Notes under the pieces: model-generated
Database searches by the model: none
The model's input: the letters and a program-made list of their open reading frames with translations, nothing else
Told to the model about the DNA's origin: nothing
DNA from: Candidatus Zipacnadia bacterium
GTDB lineage: Bacteria; Armatimonadota; Zipacnadia; Zipacnadales; UBA5352
Reading direction: 5' to 3'
Length of the DNA: 38,143 nucleotides
Assembly: GCA_029820945.1 (NCBI GenBank)
Contig: JALGUJ010000034.1
Span: 1 to 38,143, forward strand
Part shown: one piece after another, positions 15,098 to 25,432 of the stretch
Layout of the letters: every line of letters starts with the position of its first letter
Position numbering within the stretch: position 1 is the first letter of the stretch
Made by a program: the position numbers and the translations under genes

Positions 15098-16528
15098 TCA
15101 GTCCCGCTCCGCGACCACGACGGAGACGGTCTTCTCGACCACCACGTTGTAGTAGCGGTTGAGACCCTCGACGCGTATCTGGTGGACCCCCGGCTCCACG
15201 TTGTCCGACTGCCACTGGCAGCGGAAGGGCAGCACATTGGTCATGGCCTTGACCTGGTCGTCGATGTAGAAGGTCGCGACCTCGACGCCCAGCTCCTCGC
15301 CCGGCTCGGCCAGGATCTCGACCAGCCCGGCCACGCTGCCCGGTGGCGCGCCGGCAATCGCTATGTCCAGCCCGTGCGGATCGACCGGCCCCAGCCTGGC
15401 CAGCGCCAGGGCGTGCCCGGTAGGCGGCGGCTCGGCCACCGCCGTCTCCCGCGGCTCGCGCGGAGGCAGCTCGAGCGGGCCCACGGGCTCCAGCTCCCCC
15501 GGTTGCGTCTCCTGCGGCGCCGGAGGAGGCGTGGTCGGTGGCAGCTCGGCGATCATCTCCGCCGCGTCGGGGACGCGCCCCAGGAAGTACGGGTCGTCCA
15601 CCAGCTCGCGGTAGCGCTCCAGGAAGGCGCTCGACGACGTGAGCGAGTAGTTGTTGCTGGCAAGCCCCGAGCCGACGGTATCCACGCAGAACCAGTTGAT
15701 CATCTTGACGCGCGGGAACTCGGTGGGCAGCGACTCATACAGGCGCGTCATCTGCTTGAGGCCGAAGTCGGTGACGTCCTGGCCGCAGGCGGCGCAGTAG
15801 TGGGTGGCCGCGTACTCGCAGATCGCGATGGGCTTGCGGTCGGCGTAGCGGTCGTAGACGAAGCGCAGCAGGGTGCGCGGATCGTCGTCGGCGGGCTTCC
15901 GCGGGTCGCCGTCGTAGTGGTGCACGCTGTAGATGTTGACGCCGACCCAGTCCACCCACTCATCGCCGGGATAGTAGTCGGGGATGGGGCGCTGTGGCGT
16001 GGCGAAGGGACACCAGACCAGAATGACGTTGGGCGCGAGTTCGCGCATGACGCGGGCGACGACCTTCCACTTCCTGATGTACTCCTCCGGCTTACCCGAG
16101 TAGGCCTGCCAGGTTCCGTTCATCTCGGAGGCGTAGCGGAGGAAGATCGGGCCCTCGGTGCGCGCGGCGGCCTCCGCCCATCCGCGCAGGTAGTCGTCAT
16201 CGCGGATCGCCTCGAGCCCGTCGTTGGGCTCCCAGGCGATGTGGGGGAGGATGTTGCGCGAGTGCATGTCGCGCACCCAGCGGAAGGGGAAGGGAGCGCC
16301 GTATCCGACGTAGCGGAAGTAGGTGGCGTGGGGCGTGCCGACGAGCTGCTCGAAGGCGTCGATGTCCCCACCGGTGACCGTGTCGAGACGGATGTACGCG
16401 CCGAGGTAGCAGCCCTCGGCGGGGATGAAGGCGCCCGGCGAGGCCGGCACGGAGGCGGCAATGCCCGCCAGCCCGATGAGCACGAGCGGGCCAACGATTG
16501 TCGTCGATCGTGAGAGGCCCAAGTTCAC
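15098..16528 (-). CDS. Secreted GH26-like glycoside hydrolase with C-terminal Ig-like domain
   Basis: 476 aa. GTG start at 16528, about 22 nt after the predicted transcript start, without a clear ribosome binding site. A signal peptide spans about residues 1-30. Residues 35-310 form a TIM-barrel-like domain with GH26-like landmarks: FLRYASEMNGTW (Glu135 as acid/base), WVGVNIYS (193-201) and PIAICEYA (Glu238 as nucleophile). GH26 enzymes cut beta-mannans or mixed-linkage glucans; this one is distant, so the substrate is open. A Pro/Glu-rich linker (about 325-375) leads to a beta-rich domain (VEILAEPGEELGVEVATFY) resembling an Ig-like fold seen in secreted enzymes. With the two heparinase-like proteins it suggests use of plant or algal polysaccharide. 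Confidence 0.75.
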   Translation of the reverse strand: MNLGLSRSTTIVGPLVLIGLAGIAASVPASPGAFIPAEGCYLGAYIRLDTVTGGDIDAFEQLVGTPHATYFRYVGYGAPFPFRWVRDMHSRNILPHIAWEPNDGLEAIRDDDYLRGWAEAAARTEGPIFLRYASEMNGTWQAYSGKPEEYIRKWKVVARVMRELAPNVILVWCPFATPQRPIPDYYPGDEWVDWVGVNIYSVHHYDGDPRKPADDDPRTLLRFVYDRYADRKPIAICEYAATHYCAACGQDVTDFGLKQMTRLYESLPTEFPRVKMINWFCVDTVGSGLASNNYSLTSSSAFLERYRELVDDPYFLGRVPDAAEMIAELPPTTPPPAPQETQPGELEPVGPLELPPREPRETAVAEPPPTGHALALARLGPVDPHGLDIAIAGAPPGSVAGLVEILAEPGEELGVEVATFYIDDQVKAMTNVLPFRCQWQSDNVEPGVHQIRVEGLNRYYNVVVEKTVSVVVAERD

Positions 16529-16556
16529 ACCGGCGGCGCGGTCGGCCGCCTGCCGA

Positions 16557-16586
16557 ATCTTAGCGCTCGAGTGGGGGAGATGTCAA
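16557..16586 (-). promoter_or_regulatory. Sigma70-type promoter for the GH26-like gene, embedded in the end of lpxL
   Basis: Minus strand: consensus TTGACA (16586-16581), 18-bp spacer, TAAGAT (16562-16557). The -35 hexamer contains the TGA stop codon of lpxL (16585-16583). Predicted transcript start near 16550. Confidence 0.7.
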
Positions 16587-17551
16587 CGGCCGGGCTGAGC
16601 GTCCGCGGCGCCCGGGACCTGCAGGTCATCGGGCGGGGTGCGCCACCGGTTGTGCATCCACATCCACTGCTCGGGGTGCTCGCGGATCTCGGCGCCCATG
16701 ATGTCGTTGATCATCTGGGTCAGGCGCACGACGTCGGCCTCGCGATCGCCCGTGTCGGGCGGCTCGAGGGCGGGCAGGAAGTACATGTCCACGTGATCGT
16801 CCCGGGTGCGGCGCGCGAAGCCCGGGACGATCGCCGCACCGGTGCGGAGGGCGAGGAACGCCGGACCCGTCACCGTGGATGCCGGGCGTCCCATGAAGTC
16901 CAGCCACATGCCGGCCTGGCCTGCGTTCTGGTCGGGCAGGATACCGAGGATGTGACCATCGCGGAGAACGCGTATCATCTCACGCACCTGATAGCGCTCG
17001 ATGAACCGCGCGCCGCAGTCCTCTCTGGCACGCCTGATGACGTTGGCGGTCCCGGGGTCATCGGGATCGCGGACCACGACGGTGATGTCGTAGCCGTTGC
17101 GCGCGCCCCACGTGGGGAGCACCTCCCAGACGCCGAAGTGGGGCGTCACCACGATCACCCCCCGGCCGCGCGCCAGGGCCTCGTCGAGGTGCTCGAGTCT
17201 CGGCCCCGGCACGAGGCTCGCCAGCTCCTCGTCGGAGAGGGCTGGGAACTTGAGCAGCTCGAGCATCGTCTTGGCCATGTTGCGGGTGGCCCCCAGCAGA
17301 GCGCGGGCCCGCTCGCGCTCGCCGTAGCTGTCTCCGAGCACGGCGCGCATGTTCCGCAGCGCCAGCTCGCGGCGGTCGCGGAGGAAGTGATAGACCAGCC
17401 ACCCCACCCCGTTGCCGATCGCCTGCACGCACCGCAGCGGCAGCACGCGCGCCAGCCAGGCGCAGGCGAGGGCGGCCCATCGGATCAGTCGCTGCTCGGT
17501 GCTGCGGCGAACCGAGCTCTTGTCATGCAGGTGCGTCTCTTCCACCGACAT
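16583..17551 (-). CDS. lpxL: LpxL/HtrB-family lipid A late acyltransferase
   Basis: 322 aa from ATG 17551, which overlaps the lpxK end by 29 bp; an alternative ATG at 17587 adds 12 residues and cannot be excluded because neither has a strong ribosome binding site. The protein has an N-terminal hydrophobic anchor (about 25-55) and the family's H-x4-E catalytic motif TPHFGVWE (His138, Glu143). It also has the GILPDQNAGQAGMWLDFMG stretch and the usual C-terminal NRWRTPP. The enzyme transfers a secondary acyl chain onto lipid A at the inner face of the cytoplasmic membrane. Last gene of the lipid A operon. The acyl donor and position cannot be read from sequence. Confidence 0.92.
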   Translation of the reverse strand: MSVEETHLHDKSSVRRSTEQRLIRWAALACAWLARVLPLRCVQAIGNGVGWLVYHFLRDRRELALRNMRAVLGDSYGERERARALLGATRNMAKTMLELLKFPALSDEELASLVPGPRLEHLDEALARGRGVIVVTPHFGVWEVLPTWGARNGYDITVVVRDPDDPGTANVIRRAREDCGARFIERYQVREMIRVLRDGHILGILPDQNAGQAGMWLDFMGRPASTVTGPAFLALRTGAAIVPGFARRTRDDHVDMYFLPALEPPDTGDREADVVRLTQMINDIMGAEIREHPEQWMWMHNRWRTPPDDLQVPGAADAQPGR

Positions 17552-18644
17552 CCGCAACTGAGGCGACAAGCGCCTCCCACACGTCATGGCCCTGGGTTAT
17601 CGCGAGATCAACTTCGACCACCGCGACCGGAGGCAGGCCTTCCGGCGGCGGCGGCAGCTTCACAGCGTCCTTCTCCGTCACCGCGATCAGCTCGACCGCG
17701 CGGCCCCGAAGTGCGTCGCCCACGCGCTCCCAGTCAGCCGGGCGGTAGGCATGATGGTCCTCGAAGGGCAGAGCACACTCGACACGCGCTCCGAGCTCCA
17801 GCAGCAGGCCCTCGAAGGACGAGGGGTTGCCCACCGCGGACATGGCGAGCACGGCGCGGCCCGCGAGGCTCTCGGCGGGCTCGGCGTCGGCCGGCCGGCC
17901 CAGCCGGTGGACCCGCGCGGGCGCGTGCCGCGAGAGCATCACGGGCGCCCGCGGCGCGTGCCGTCGCGCCAGATCGGCGAGCCGCCTCACCTGACTGGTG
18001 GGGGCGAGGTTGGTGTGCGTGATGAGCACGTGCGTCGCGCGGTGCAGGTGCGAGAGCGGCTCGCGCAGGTAGCCGGCGGGAAAGAGCCGGGCGCCGTCGA
18101 GATCAAAGGTGGCGTCGAAGAGCACGAGATCGACCTGCCGCCGCATCCTGAAGTACTGAAAGCCGTCGTCGAGCAGCGCGACCGCGGCCCCGCGCCGGGC
18201 AAGCAGGTCGATGACGCGCTCGCGGCGCTTGCCCACCGCGACCATCGCGCCGCGCAGCCCCTGAGCAAGCATGGCCGCCTCGTCGCCCGCCTGCTCGCGT
18301 GTCACCTGCGGCCCCGAACCATCGGAGACGAGCAGGCACGGATCGCGCGAGCTGCGCCGATGCCCGCGGAGCACGATGCCCGGGCGCAGGCCGCGGCCGA
18401 TCAGGTCGCGGGCGAGGCGGCGCGTGGCGGTCGTCTTGCCCGTGCCGCCGAGCGTGAGGTTGCCCACGCTGACCACCGGGAGCGCCGGCGTCGTGCGTGG
18501 CCTCAGGCCTAGCTCGTAGACCGCGAGGTTGAACCGTATGCCCAGCCCGTAGGGCAGGCTGGCAAGGCGCAGGGCGGCGCGCGAGATCGTCGCCGCCGGC
18601 CCCCGGGCCTGTCCGGAGACGGTTCGGCGCCACCAGGGTTGCAG
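17523..18644 (-). CDS. lpxK: Tetraacyldisaccharide 4'-kinase LpxK, probable CTG start
   Basis: 373 aa from CTG 18644. The first conventional in-frame start, GTG 18476, would begin only a few residues before the P-loop (GNLTLGGTGKTT) and delete the conserved N-terminal membrane-associated region. Upstream codons do encode that region (WWRRTVSGQ, then LPYGLGIRFNLAVYELGLRP) up to an in-frame TAG at 18650-18648, with no ATG, GTG or TTG between. CTG 18644 is two codons after this TAG and is preceded at 8 nt by GGAGG (18657-18653). Later motifs TDDGFQ-like LLDDGFQYFRMRRQVD and TEKDAVK are intact. LpxK phosphorylates the 4' position of the lipid A disaccharide at the inner membrane. The site overlaps the end of waaA, suggesting translational coupling. 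Confidence 0.9.
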   Translation of the reverse strand: MQPWWRRTVSGQARGPAATISRAALRLASLPYGLGIRFNLAVYELGLRPRTTPALPVVSVGNLTLGGTGKTTATRRLARDLIGRGLRPGIVLRGHRRSSRDPCLLVSDGSGPQVTREQAGDEAAMLAQGLRGAMVAVGKRRERVIDLLARRGAAVALLDDGFQYFRMRRQVDLVLFDATFDLDGARLFPAGYLREPLSHLHRATHVLITHTNLAPTSQVRRLADLARRHAPRAPVMLSRHAPARVHRLGRPADAEPAESLAGRAVLAMSAVGNPSSFEGLLLELGARVECALPFEDHHAYRPADWERVGDALRGRAVELIAVTEKDAVKLPPPPEGLPPVAVVEVDLAITQGHDVWEALVASVADVGGRDAPA

Positions 18645-18657
18645 GGGCTACCCCTCC
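18642..18657 (-). promoter_or_regulatory. Ribosome binding site that decides the lpxK start
   Basis: Minus strand GGAGGGG (18657-18651) sits across the last codons of waaA; the waaA stop TAG (18650-18648) and the proposed CTG start (18644-18642) follow immediately. It is a strong Shine-Dalgarno sequence with no other start codon at usable distance in the lpxK frame. Confidence 0.65.
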
Positions 18658-20049
18658 GCTTCGGCGTCCGCGCCCGCCCACGCCACGGGCACCTGGTCAT
18701 CCAGCAGCGCCACGATGTGTTCAGCACAGCGCTGGGAGGCCCCGGAGTACTTGTCGATGACCGCCGGGCCGCGTGCGGCGACCAGCGCCAGGTCGCCCTC
18801 GGATGCGAGCAGCCGCTCGACCTCGGCGACCAGCTCGTCGAGGTTGGTCACCTCGAAGCCCACGCCCTCCCGCAGGCAGATGGCGGCGATGTCGCGGAAG
18901 TTCTGCATGTGCGGGCCGAAGAGCGCGGGCTTGCCGAGCGCCACGGGCTGGAGGATGTTGTGGCCGCCGCCCTGGACCAGGCTGTTGCCGACGAAGGTCA
19001 CCGTGGCGGCGGCGTAGACGCGAGAGAGCTCGCCCATGGTGTCCAGGATGGCGACGGAGACCTGCGGACCGCCCTCGGGACAGAGCGGGTCGTTTCCCCC
19101 GGCCTCCAGCGCGCGGCTGCGCCGGTAGGCGGCATATCCGTGGCTCTGCACCAGCCGCTCGACCTCGCCGCCGCGTTCGGGGTGACGCGGTGCGATGACG
19201 AGCTGCAGCCGCGCGTTCGTAACGCGCAGGTGCGTGAAGGCCTGGAGGATGATCTCCTCCTCGCCGTCGTGGGTGCTGGCCGCGAGCAGCACGGGGGCGT
19301 CGCGGTCAAAGCCGAAGTCCTGACGGTACTTGTTGATCTCGGCATCGGACACGGCCGGGAACCGCTCGTCGAACTTGGAGTTGCCGGAGACGATCACCGT
19401 GTCGGGGTCGGCGCCGAGCGCGATGAACCGGTCCGCGTCCTCCTGCGACTGGGCGCAGATCTCACGAACGTTCGAGAGCATCCAGCGGAAGAGGGGCTTG
19501 AGCAGCCTGGCCCGCCGGTAGGAGCGGTCGGAGAGGCGCCCGTTGACGATGATGACCCCGACGCCGCGCCGGGCGGCGGCCTGCAGGACGTTTGGCCACA
19601 TCTCGGTCTCCACGAGCACCAGCACGTCGGGGCGCACAGCGTCGAGCACGCGGTCCACGACGCCGGGCAGGTCGAAGGGGAAGAAGAAGAGGGCGTCCGG
19701 GTCGATGCCCCTGCTGTGCGCCATCTCGCGGCCGGTGGTGGTGACGGTGGAGAGGGCGATGCGCGCCATCGGCTCGGCCACGCGGACGGCACGTATCACG
19801 GGGGCGACCGCGGCCACCTCTCCGGCGGAGACCGCATGCACCCAGATGACGGGATCGGTGCCTTCGAGACCGCCGACGCGGTCGGCGATGGCGCCCATGC
19901 GCTCGCCGAAGCCCGAGAGCGTCTTGCTGCGCGTTGCCAGCCGCCACAGCAGGTAGAGCGCGATGAAGGGCAGCAGCAGCACGAGCAGGATGTTGTAGGC
20001 GACGCAGATGACACCGGACGCCGCCCGGCTCCTCTGATCGGGTCTCTCG

Positions 20050-20057
<8 letters not shown>
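18648..20057 (-). CDS. waaA: 3-deoxy-D-manno-octulosonic acid transferase WaaA (KdtA)
   Basis: 469 aa from ATG 20057, overlapping the msbA stop by 8 bp; a further 13 upstream codons are open but overlap msbA more. An N-terminal transmembrane helix (about 15-40) anchors it to the inner membrane. Conserved features of the Kdo transferase GT-B fold follow: WVHAVSAGEVAAV, LVLVETEMWPN, the GNSKFDERFP stretch, and the C-terminal FVGNSLVQGGGHNILQPVALGKP of the sugar-nucleotide site. The enzyme adds Kdo from CMP-Kdo to the lipid A precursor. It is somewhat longer than the roughly 425 aa of E. coli. It is followed directly by lpxK, whose ribosome binding site lies within its last codons. How many Kdo residues it adds is not predictable. 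Confidence 0.95.
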
Positions 20058-21909
<1,852 letters not shown>

Positions 21910-21913
21910 GCGC

Positions 21914-22543
21914 TCACTTCACCATCTCGACCAGGAACATTGCCGCCACGATCCAGGCGGAGATGACGTTGAGGTGCTCGCCGTTGGCGATGACGCGGTG
22001 CCAGGAGAACTCGCCGGTTCCCGGGCAGTTGGGTCGGCGCGGCGTCCACCGCGCCACGCGCCGGCAGTAGCGATCGAACTCCTCGCCGAACTTGTCGCGC
22101 AGGAACTCCTCCTCGTAGGCCACGGTCCAGGCGTGTGTGACCAGCCACAGGAAGAGCATGACAGGAAGGGCGACGAGCCGTCCGGACATGACCGCGAATG
22201 CGACCACGACGAAGAAGTTGGCCCAGTAGAGGGGGTTGCGGCACCAGCCGAACGGGCCTGCGGTCACGAGTGTCTCGTCCTTGTTCAGATAGCCCGTGCA
22301 GACGATGCGCAGCACGTGCGCCAGTGCCATCAGCGCGGCTCCGGCAAGTAGCAGCACGGGAGTGGGCTCGGCCACCGCGACCAGGACGAAGGCCACGATC
22401 ATGCCCAGGAAGGTGCGGCGACGCACGAAGAAGGCGCGCAAGCGCGCGAAGGCGCGCTCATGGCCGCTGGCTGTCGCCGCCGCGGCCAGCGACCTCTGGG
22501 TCGCGGAGTTCATCCGGCTGTCTGTCTCAACGCAGTTGGTCAT
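21914..22543 (-). CDS. Membrane methyltransferase of the isoprenylcysteine carboxylmethyltransferase (ICMT)-like family
   Basis: 209 aa with four or so transmembrane helices. The C-terminal half has the ICMT/phospholipid methyltransferase signature: GPFGWCRNPLYWANF (RNP replacing the common RHP), a hydrophobic hairpin, then EEEFLRDKFGEEFDRYCRRV and RWTPRRP. Members use S-adenosylmethionine to methylate membrane-embedded substrates such as phosphatidylethanolamine or isoprenylated peptides. It lies 12 bp after lpxB and 4 bp before msbA in the lipid A operon, so its substrate may be lipid A, its carrier or a phospholipid; that is inference. Start at ATG 22543 is tentative because no strong ribosome binding site is visible; ATG 22513 is an alternative. 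Confidence 0.8.
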   Translation of the reverse strand: MTNCVETDSRMNSATQRSLAAAATASGHERAFARLRAFFVRRRTFLGMIVAFVLVAVAEPTPVLLLAGAALMALAHVLRIVCTGYLNKDETLVTAGPFGWCRNPLYWANFFVVVAFAVMSGRLVALPVMLFLWLVTHAWTVAYEEEFLRDKFGEEFDRYCRRVARWTPRRPNCPGTGEFSWHRVIANGEHLNVISAWIVAAMFLVEMVK

Positions 22544-22555
22544 AGCTGTGTGCGG

Positions 22556-23707
22556 TCAATGCGTGGCGAGCATCTCCAGCGCCATCCCGGCGACCCGGTC
22601 GGACACGCCGGGATCGCCGAGCTGGGCGCGCACGTCCAGGAGCAACTCGCGCGTCTTGCTGAGCTCGTCCTCATCCCCGAGCATCTCAAGCGCCCTGTCG
22701 GCGAGCTGGGCCGCCCGAGCATCGTTGCCGAGCAGCTCCGGCACGATCTCCTCGCCCGCGATGATGTTGGGCATGCCGACCAGGCCCGGGTCGAACCTGC
22801 GCAGCGTCGTCTCGAGGCGCCCGAGCAGCCCCACGTCGTACATAATGATCATGGGGCAGGCGGCGGCCGCCGCCTCGAGCGTCGCGGTCCCGCACGCCGT
22901 GATCACGAGATCCGACGCCGCCACGATCTCCGCCACGCCGGGCAGGAGCCGCACTCGACCCTCCAGGCCCGCCCGGGCGACGTGGGCTTCGAGCGTCTCC
23001 TCCGCGATGCTGGGCGCGACCGAGAGCAGGAGCTGGAGCTGCGGGATCTCTCGCGAGAGCGCCAGCCCGGCGCCCAGAAGCTGTGGGCAGTTGTAGCGGA
23101 TCTCGAACCGGCGGCTGCCGGGCATGAGCCCGACGACCGTCGCGCCCGGTTCCACGCCAAGCCGCTGCCGCAGCGTGGCCCTCTCCGCCGCGCTCGGCGG
23201 GTGAATGCGATCCACGACCGGGTGGCCGACCCACCGGGCGTCGATGCCCGCCTGCCGCAGCAGCGCCTCGGACCAGCGAAAGGGCGTCGCCACCCGATCT
23301 ACCAGGGGGGCCAGACCGCGGTAGTCGGCGTCCCTCGACCACGACCGCGGCGGGAAGTAGTAGAGGATCGGCCGCAGGGCCCGCCTGACCGAGCGCGCGA
23401 GGCGGACGTTGAAGGCGCCGAAGTCCACAAGCACGAGCAGGTCGGGGCGCAGGGCGAGAAGGTGGCCGGAGAGCTGGCGCCTGCGCACCAGCAGGGCGGG
23501 GACGCGTTTGAGCGACTCCAAGACGCCGATAGCGCTCCACCCCGTGCTGTCGAAGAGCAGCTCGAAACCGGCCTCGCTCATGCGACGCTGTCCCACCCCA
23601 CGCAGCTTCAGATCGCGGCTCTGCGCCAGAGCCCGTCCCAGCATGGCGGCGTGCTCATCGCCGGACGGCTCGCCGGCGATGACGAATACCTCCGGCTGTG
23701 TACCCAT
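22556..23707 (-). CDS. lpxB: Lipid A disaccharide synthase LpxB
   Basis: 383 aa, normal length. ATG 23707 has GAGGGG 6-8 nt upstream. The GT-B fold signatures are present: FVIAGEPSGDEHAA at the N-terminus, LMPGSRRFEIRYN in the middle, and CGTATLEAAAAACPMIIMY and GMPNIIAGEEIVPELL in the donor half. The enzyme joins UDP-diacylglucosamine and lipid X to make the tetraacyl disaccharide. Compared with E. coli, the acceptor side is diverged: DAPDFN reads DFGAFN and the SPSVWAW segment reads FPPRSWS. It lies between lpxA (31 bp upstream) and the methyltransferase gene. lpxI, often beside lpxA/lpxB in other phyla, is missing here. Confidence 0.95.
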   Translation of the reverse strand: MGTQPEVFVIAGEPSGDEHAAMLGRALAQSRDLKLRGVGQRRMSEAGFELLFDSTGWSAIGVLESLKRVPALLVRRRQLSGHLLALRPDLLVLVDFGAFNVRLARSVRRALRPILYYFPPRSWSRDADYRGLAPLVDRVATPFRWSEALLRQAGIDARWVGHPVVDRIHPPSAAERATLRQRLGVEPGATVVGLMPGSRRFEIRYNCPQLLGAGLALSREIPQLQLLLSVAPSIAEETLEAHVARAGLEGRVRLLPGVAEIVAASDLVITACGTATLEAAAAACPMIIMYDVGLLGRLETTLRRFDPGLVGMPNIIAGEEIVPELLGNDARAAQLADRALEMLGDEDELSKTRELLLDVRAQLGDPGVSDRVAGMALEMLATH

Positions 23708-23738
23708 GCCGCCCCTCGTTCTGTCGCGCGCTCGCTGT

Positions 23739-24521
23739 CTAGTTCTCCTGCCGGCCGCGGCTTCCCTCGCCCATCCTCTCGACGAACTCCACGAACTCCC
23801 TCACCATACCCGTCAACTCCCCACGCCGCCGCATGCTCTCGATGGCGTCGGAGGTGTTGAGGTCGGACACGTAGATCTCCCGGAAGGCGCGGCGCAGGGC
23901 CTGCTGATCCTTATTGCTGACACCGTGCCGGCTGAGCCCGATCACGTTGATGCCGCGCGGCCTGGCCGGATTGCCGGCAGCCGTGGTGAAGGGCGGCACG
24001 TCTCGCACCACGCGGGAACAGCCGCCGACGATGGACATCCGGCCGACGGTCACATACTGGTGCAGCCCGACCACGCCGCCGACGATAGCGTGGTCATGAA
24101 TCACGCAGTGGCCTCCGGCGGCGCTGAGACTGGCGATCATGATGCCGCTGCCGATCCGCGTGTTATGTCCAAGGTGCGCGTAGGCCATGATGAAGTTGTC
24201 ATCGCCGACCGTGGTGGCCTCGCCCTCGCCGGTGGCGCGGTGGATCGTCACGTACTCGCGCAGGACGTTGTTGTTCCCGATGTGGACGAAGCTCTCCTCG
24301 CCCTGGAACTTGGCGTCCTGGGGCTCGGAGCCGAGCACGACGCCGACGTCAAGCCGGCAGCCGGAGCCGAGGGTGACGCCGCGCCTGATGACGCAGTGCG
24401 GCCCGAGTCGGCAGCCGTCGCCGATGGTCACGCCGCCCTCGATGATGCTGAAGGGGCCGATCTCGACGCCTTCGCCAAGCTCGGCCGTGGGGTCCACTAC
24501 CGCTGTCTGGTGGATCGCCAT
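23739..24521 (-). CDS. lpxA: UDP-N-acetylglucosamine O-acyltransferase LpxA
   Basis: 260 aa, typical length. ATG 24521 is preceded by GGAGG at about 6 nt and gives the family N-terminus IHQTAVVDPTAELGEGVEIG. The left-handed beta-helix is built from hexapeptide repeats up to about residue 190. The catalytic histidine corresponds to His119 in IMAYAHLGHNTRIG (E. coli His125), and the C-terminal helical domain starts near GLSRHGVSNKDQQALRRAF. The enzyme carries out the first step of lipid A synthesis, transfer of a hydroxyacyl chain from ACP to UDP-GlcNAc in the cytoplasm. It follows fabZ by 13 bp. LpxC and LpxD, the next two enzymes, must be encoded elsewhere. Confidence 0.96.
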   Translation of the reverse strand: MAIHQTAVVDPTAELGEGVEIGPFSIIEGGVTIGDGCRLGPHCVIRRGVTLGSGCRLDVGVVLGSEPQDAKFQGEESFVHIGNNNVLREYVTIHRATGEGEATTVGDDNFIMAYAHLGHNTRIGSGIMIASLSAAGGHCVIHDHAIVGGVVGLHQYVTVGRMSIVGGCSRVVRDVPPFTTAAGNPARPRGINVIGLSRHGVSNKDQQALRRAFREIYVSDLNTSDAIESMRRRGELTGMVREFVEFVERMGEGSRGRQEN

Positions 24522-24534
24522 GGCTTCCTCCGCG

Positions 24535-24993
24535 TCAATCAGCGTCGTCGTCAGGGCCGCCATTGGGGGGACCCGCCAGTGCGAAGGTGAGCATCGCGTC
24601 CGCGACGACCTCGTCATCAACGGTCGCAACGGCCTGGATCTTGCCGACGGAGCCCCTCTGGCGCACCAGCTCGACCTCGAGCCGGAGTTGGTCGCCGGGC
24701 ACCACCTGGCGCCGGAATCGGGCCTTGTCCACGCCGCCAAACAGTGCGAGGCGATCGTTGTCCTCGGCGTCGGTCAGGAGCAGAACGCCGCCCACCTGCG
24801 CCATCGCCTCGAGGATCAATACCCCGGGCATGACCGGATTGCCGGGCCAGTGCCCTGTGAACTGCGGCTCGTTGGCGGTCACGTTCTTGATGCCTACGGC
24901 CCTGACTCCCGGCTCAAGCTCGAGAATCCGGTCCACCAGGAGGAATGGGTATCGGTGGGGGAGTATCCGCAAGATCTCCCTGTTTTGGAGCAT
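24535..24993 (-). CDS. fabZ: 3-hydroxyacyl-ACP dehydratase FabZ
   Basis: 152 aa. ATG 24993 gives the standard N-terminus ([18 protein letters not shown]) and has GGAGG 9 nt upstream; ATG 25080 would add 29 non-conserved residues. The hot-dog fold active site is intact: His48 in [11 protein letters not shown] and Glu62 in LEAMAQ. FabZ removes water from 3-hydroxyacyl-ACP in fatty acid elongation and so competes with LpxA for the same acyl-ACP; its position as first gene of the lipid A operon fits that balance. Transcription starts about 105 nt upstream from a consensus promoter. Confidence 0.95.
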   Translation of the reverse strand: MLQNREILRILPHRYPFLLVDRILELEPGVRAVGIKNVTANEPQFTGHWPGNPVMPGVLILEAMAQVGGVLLLTDAEDNDRLALFGGVDKARFRRQVVPGDQLRLEVELVRQRGSVGKIQAVATVDDEVVADAMLTFALAGPPNGGPDDDAD

Positions 24994-25103
24994 CGGCCGC
25001 TGCCTCCAGTGAACGCGCAGGCCGCCACAGGCGCCGCAGGCGGCATCCGCCGACACCGCGGTCCCGCGACGGCCACTCATCTCCGTCCACGCAAACCGCC
25101 GCG

Positions 25104-25133
25104 ATTATATCAGAGCGCGAGAACGCGTGTCAA
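25104..25133 (-). promoter_or_regulatory. Perfect-consensus sigma70-type promoter of the lipid A operon
   Basis: Minus strand: TTGACA (25133-25128), 18-bp spacer, TATAAT (25109-25104). Predicted transcript start near 25097. It is the strongest promoter match in the window and precedes eight compact genes. Confidence 0.8.
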
Positions 25134-25212
25134 ACGCGCCCAGAGCGGGCGGATTCTGGTGCCTCCGACGGCCCCGACAAGGCGGGGGCGTGGGTGCGCC
25201 CCTCGAGAAGTG

Positions 25213-25254
25213 CTAACGGCGCACGGGTGGACGCCCGTGCCACGCACGTAGTCG
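25213..25254 (+). repeat. Intergenic hairpin element, copy C
   Basis: Begins CTAACGGCGCACGGG and forms a perfect 7-bp hairpin GCACGGG (25221-25227) / CCCGTGC (25234-25240), extendable by a T-G pair to leave loop GGAC; it ends CACGTAGTCG. Shares its flanks with copies A, B and D. Confidence 0.5.
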
Positions 25255-25310
25255 AATTCGTCCGGGAAGGGCTGACCTGCGGTGGGCGCGGGACAGGTCC
25301 GCGCCCTGCA

Positions 25311-25432
25311 ACACGGCGAACGGCGGCCACGACGGCAACGAAGGCGACCACGGCAACGACCGAAACGACGGACGGCAACGGCAAACGGCGCACCGGCGTG
25401 GGTGCCCCGGAGGCCCGGTCCTGACTACGTGG
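25311..25432 (+). repeat. ACGGCAACG-type microrepeats plus hairpin element copy D
   Basis: The tract 25315-25386 is made of degenerate ACGGCAACG / ACGACCGAAACG units. It leads into AAACGGCGCACCGG, a GC-rich inverted segment (CCGGAGGCCCGG) and CTACGTG. The order and spacing match 5965-6060. It ends at the stop codon of lgt. Confidence 0.5.

Noticed and set aside
24994..25080. Upstream ATG 25080 as the fabZ start
   Set aside because: Adds 29 residues absent from the family and leaves only about 17 nt of leader; ATG 24993 has a better ribosome binding site.
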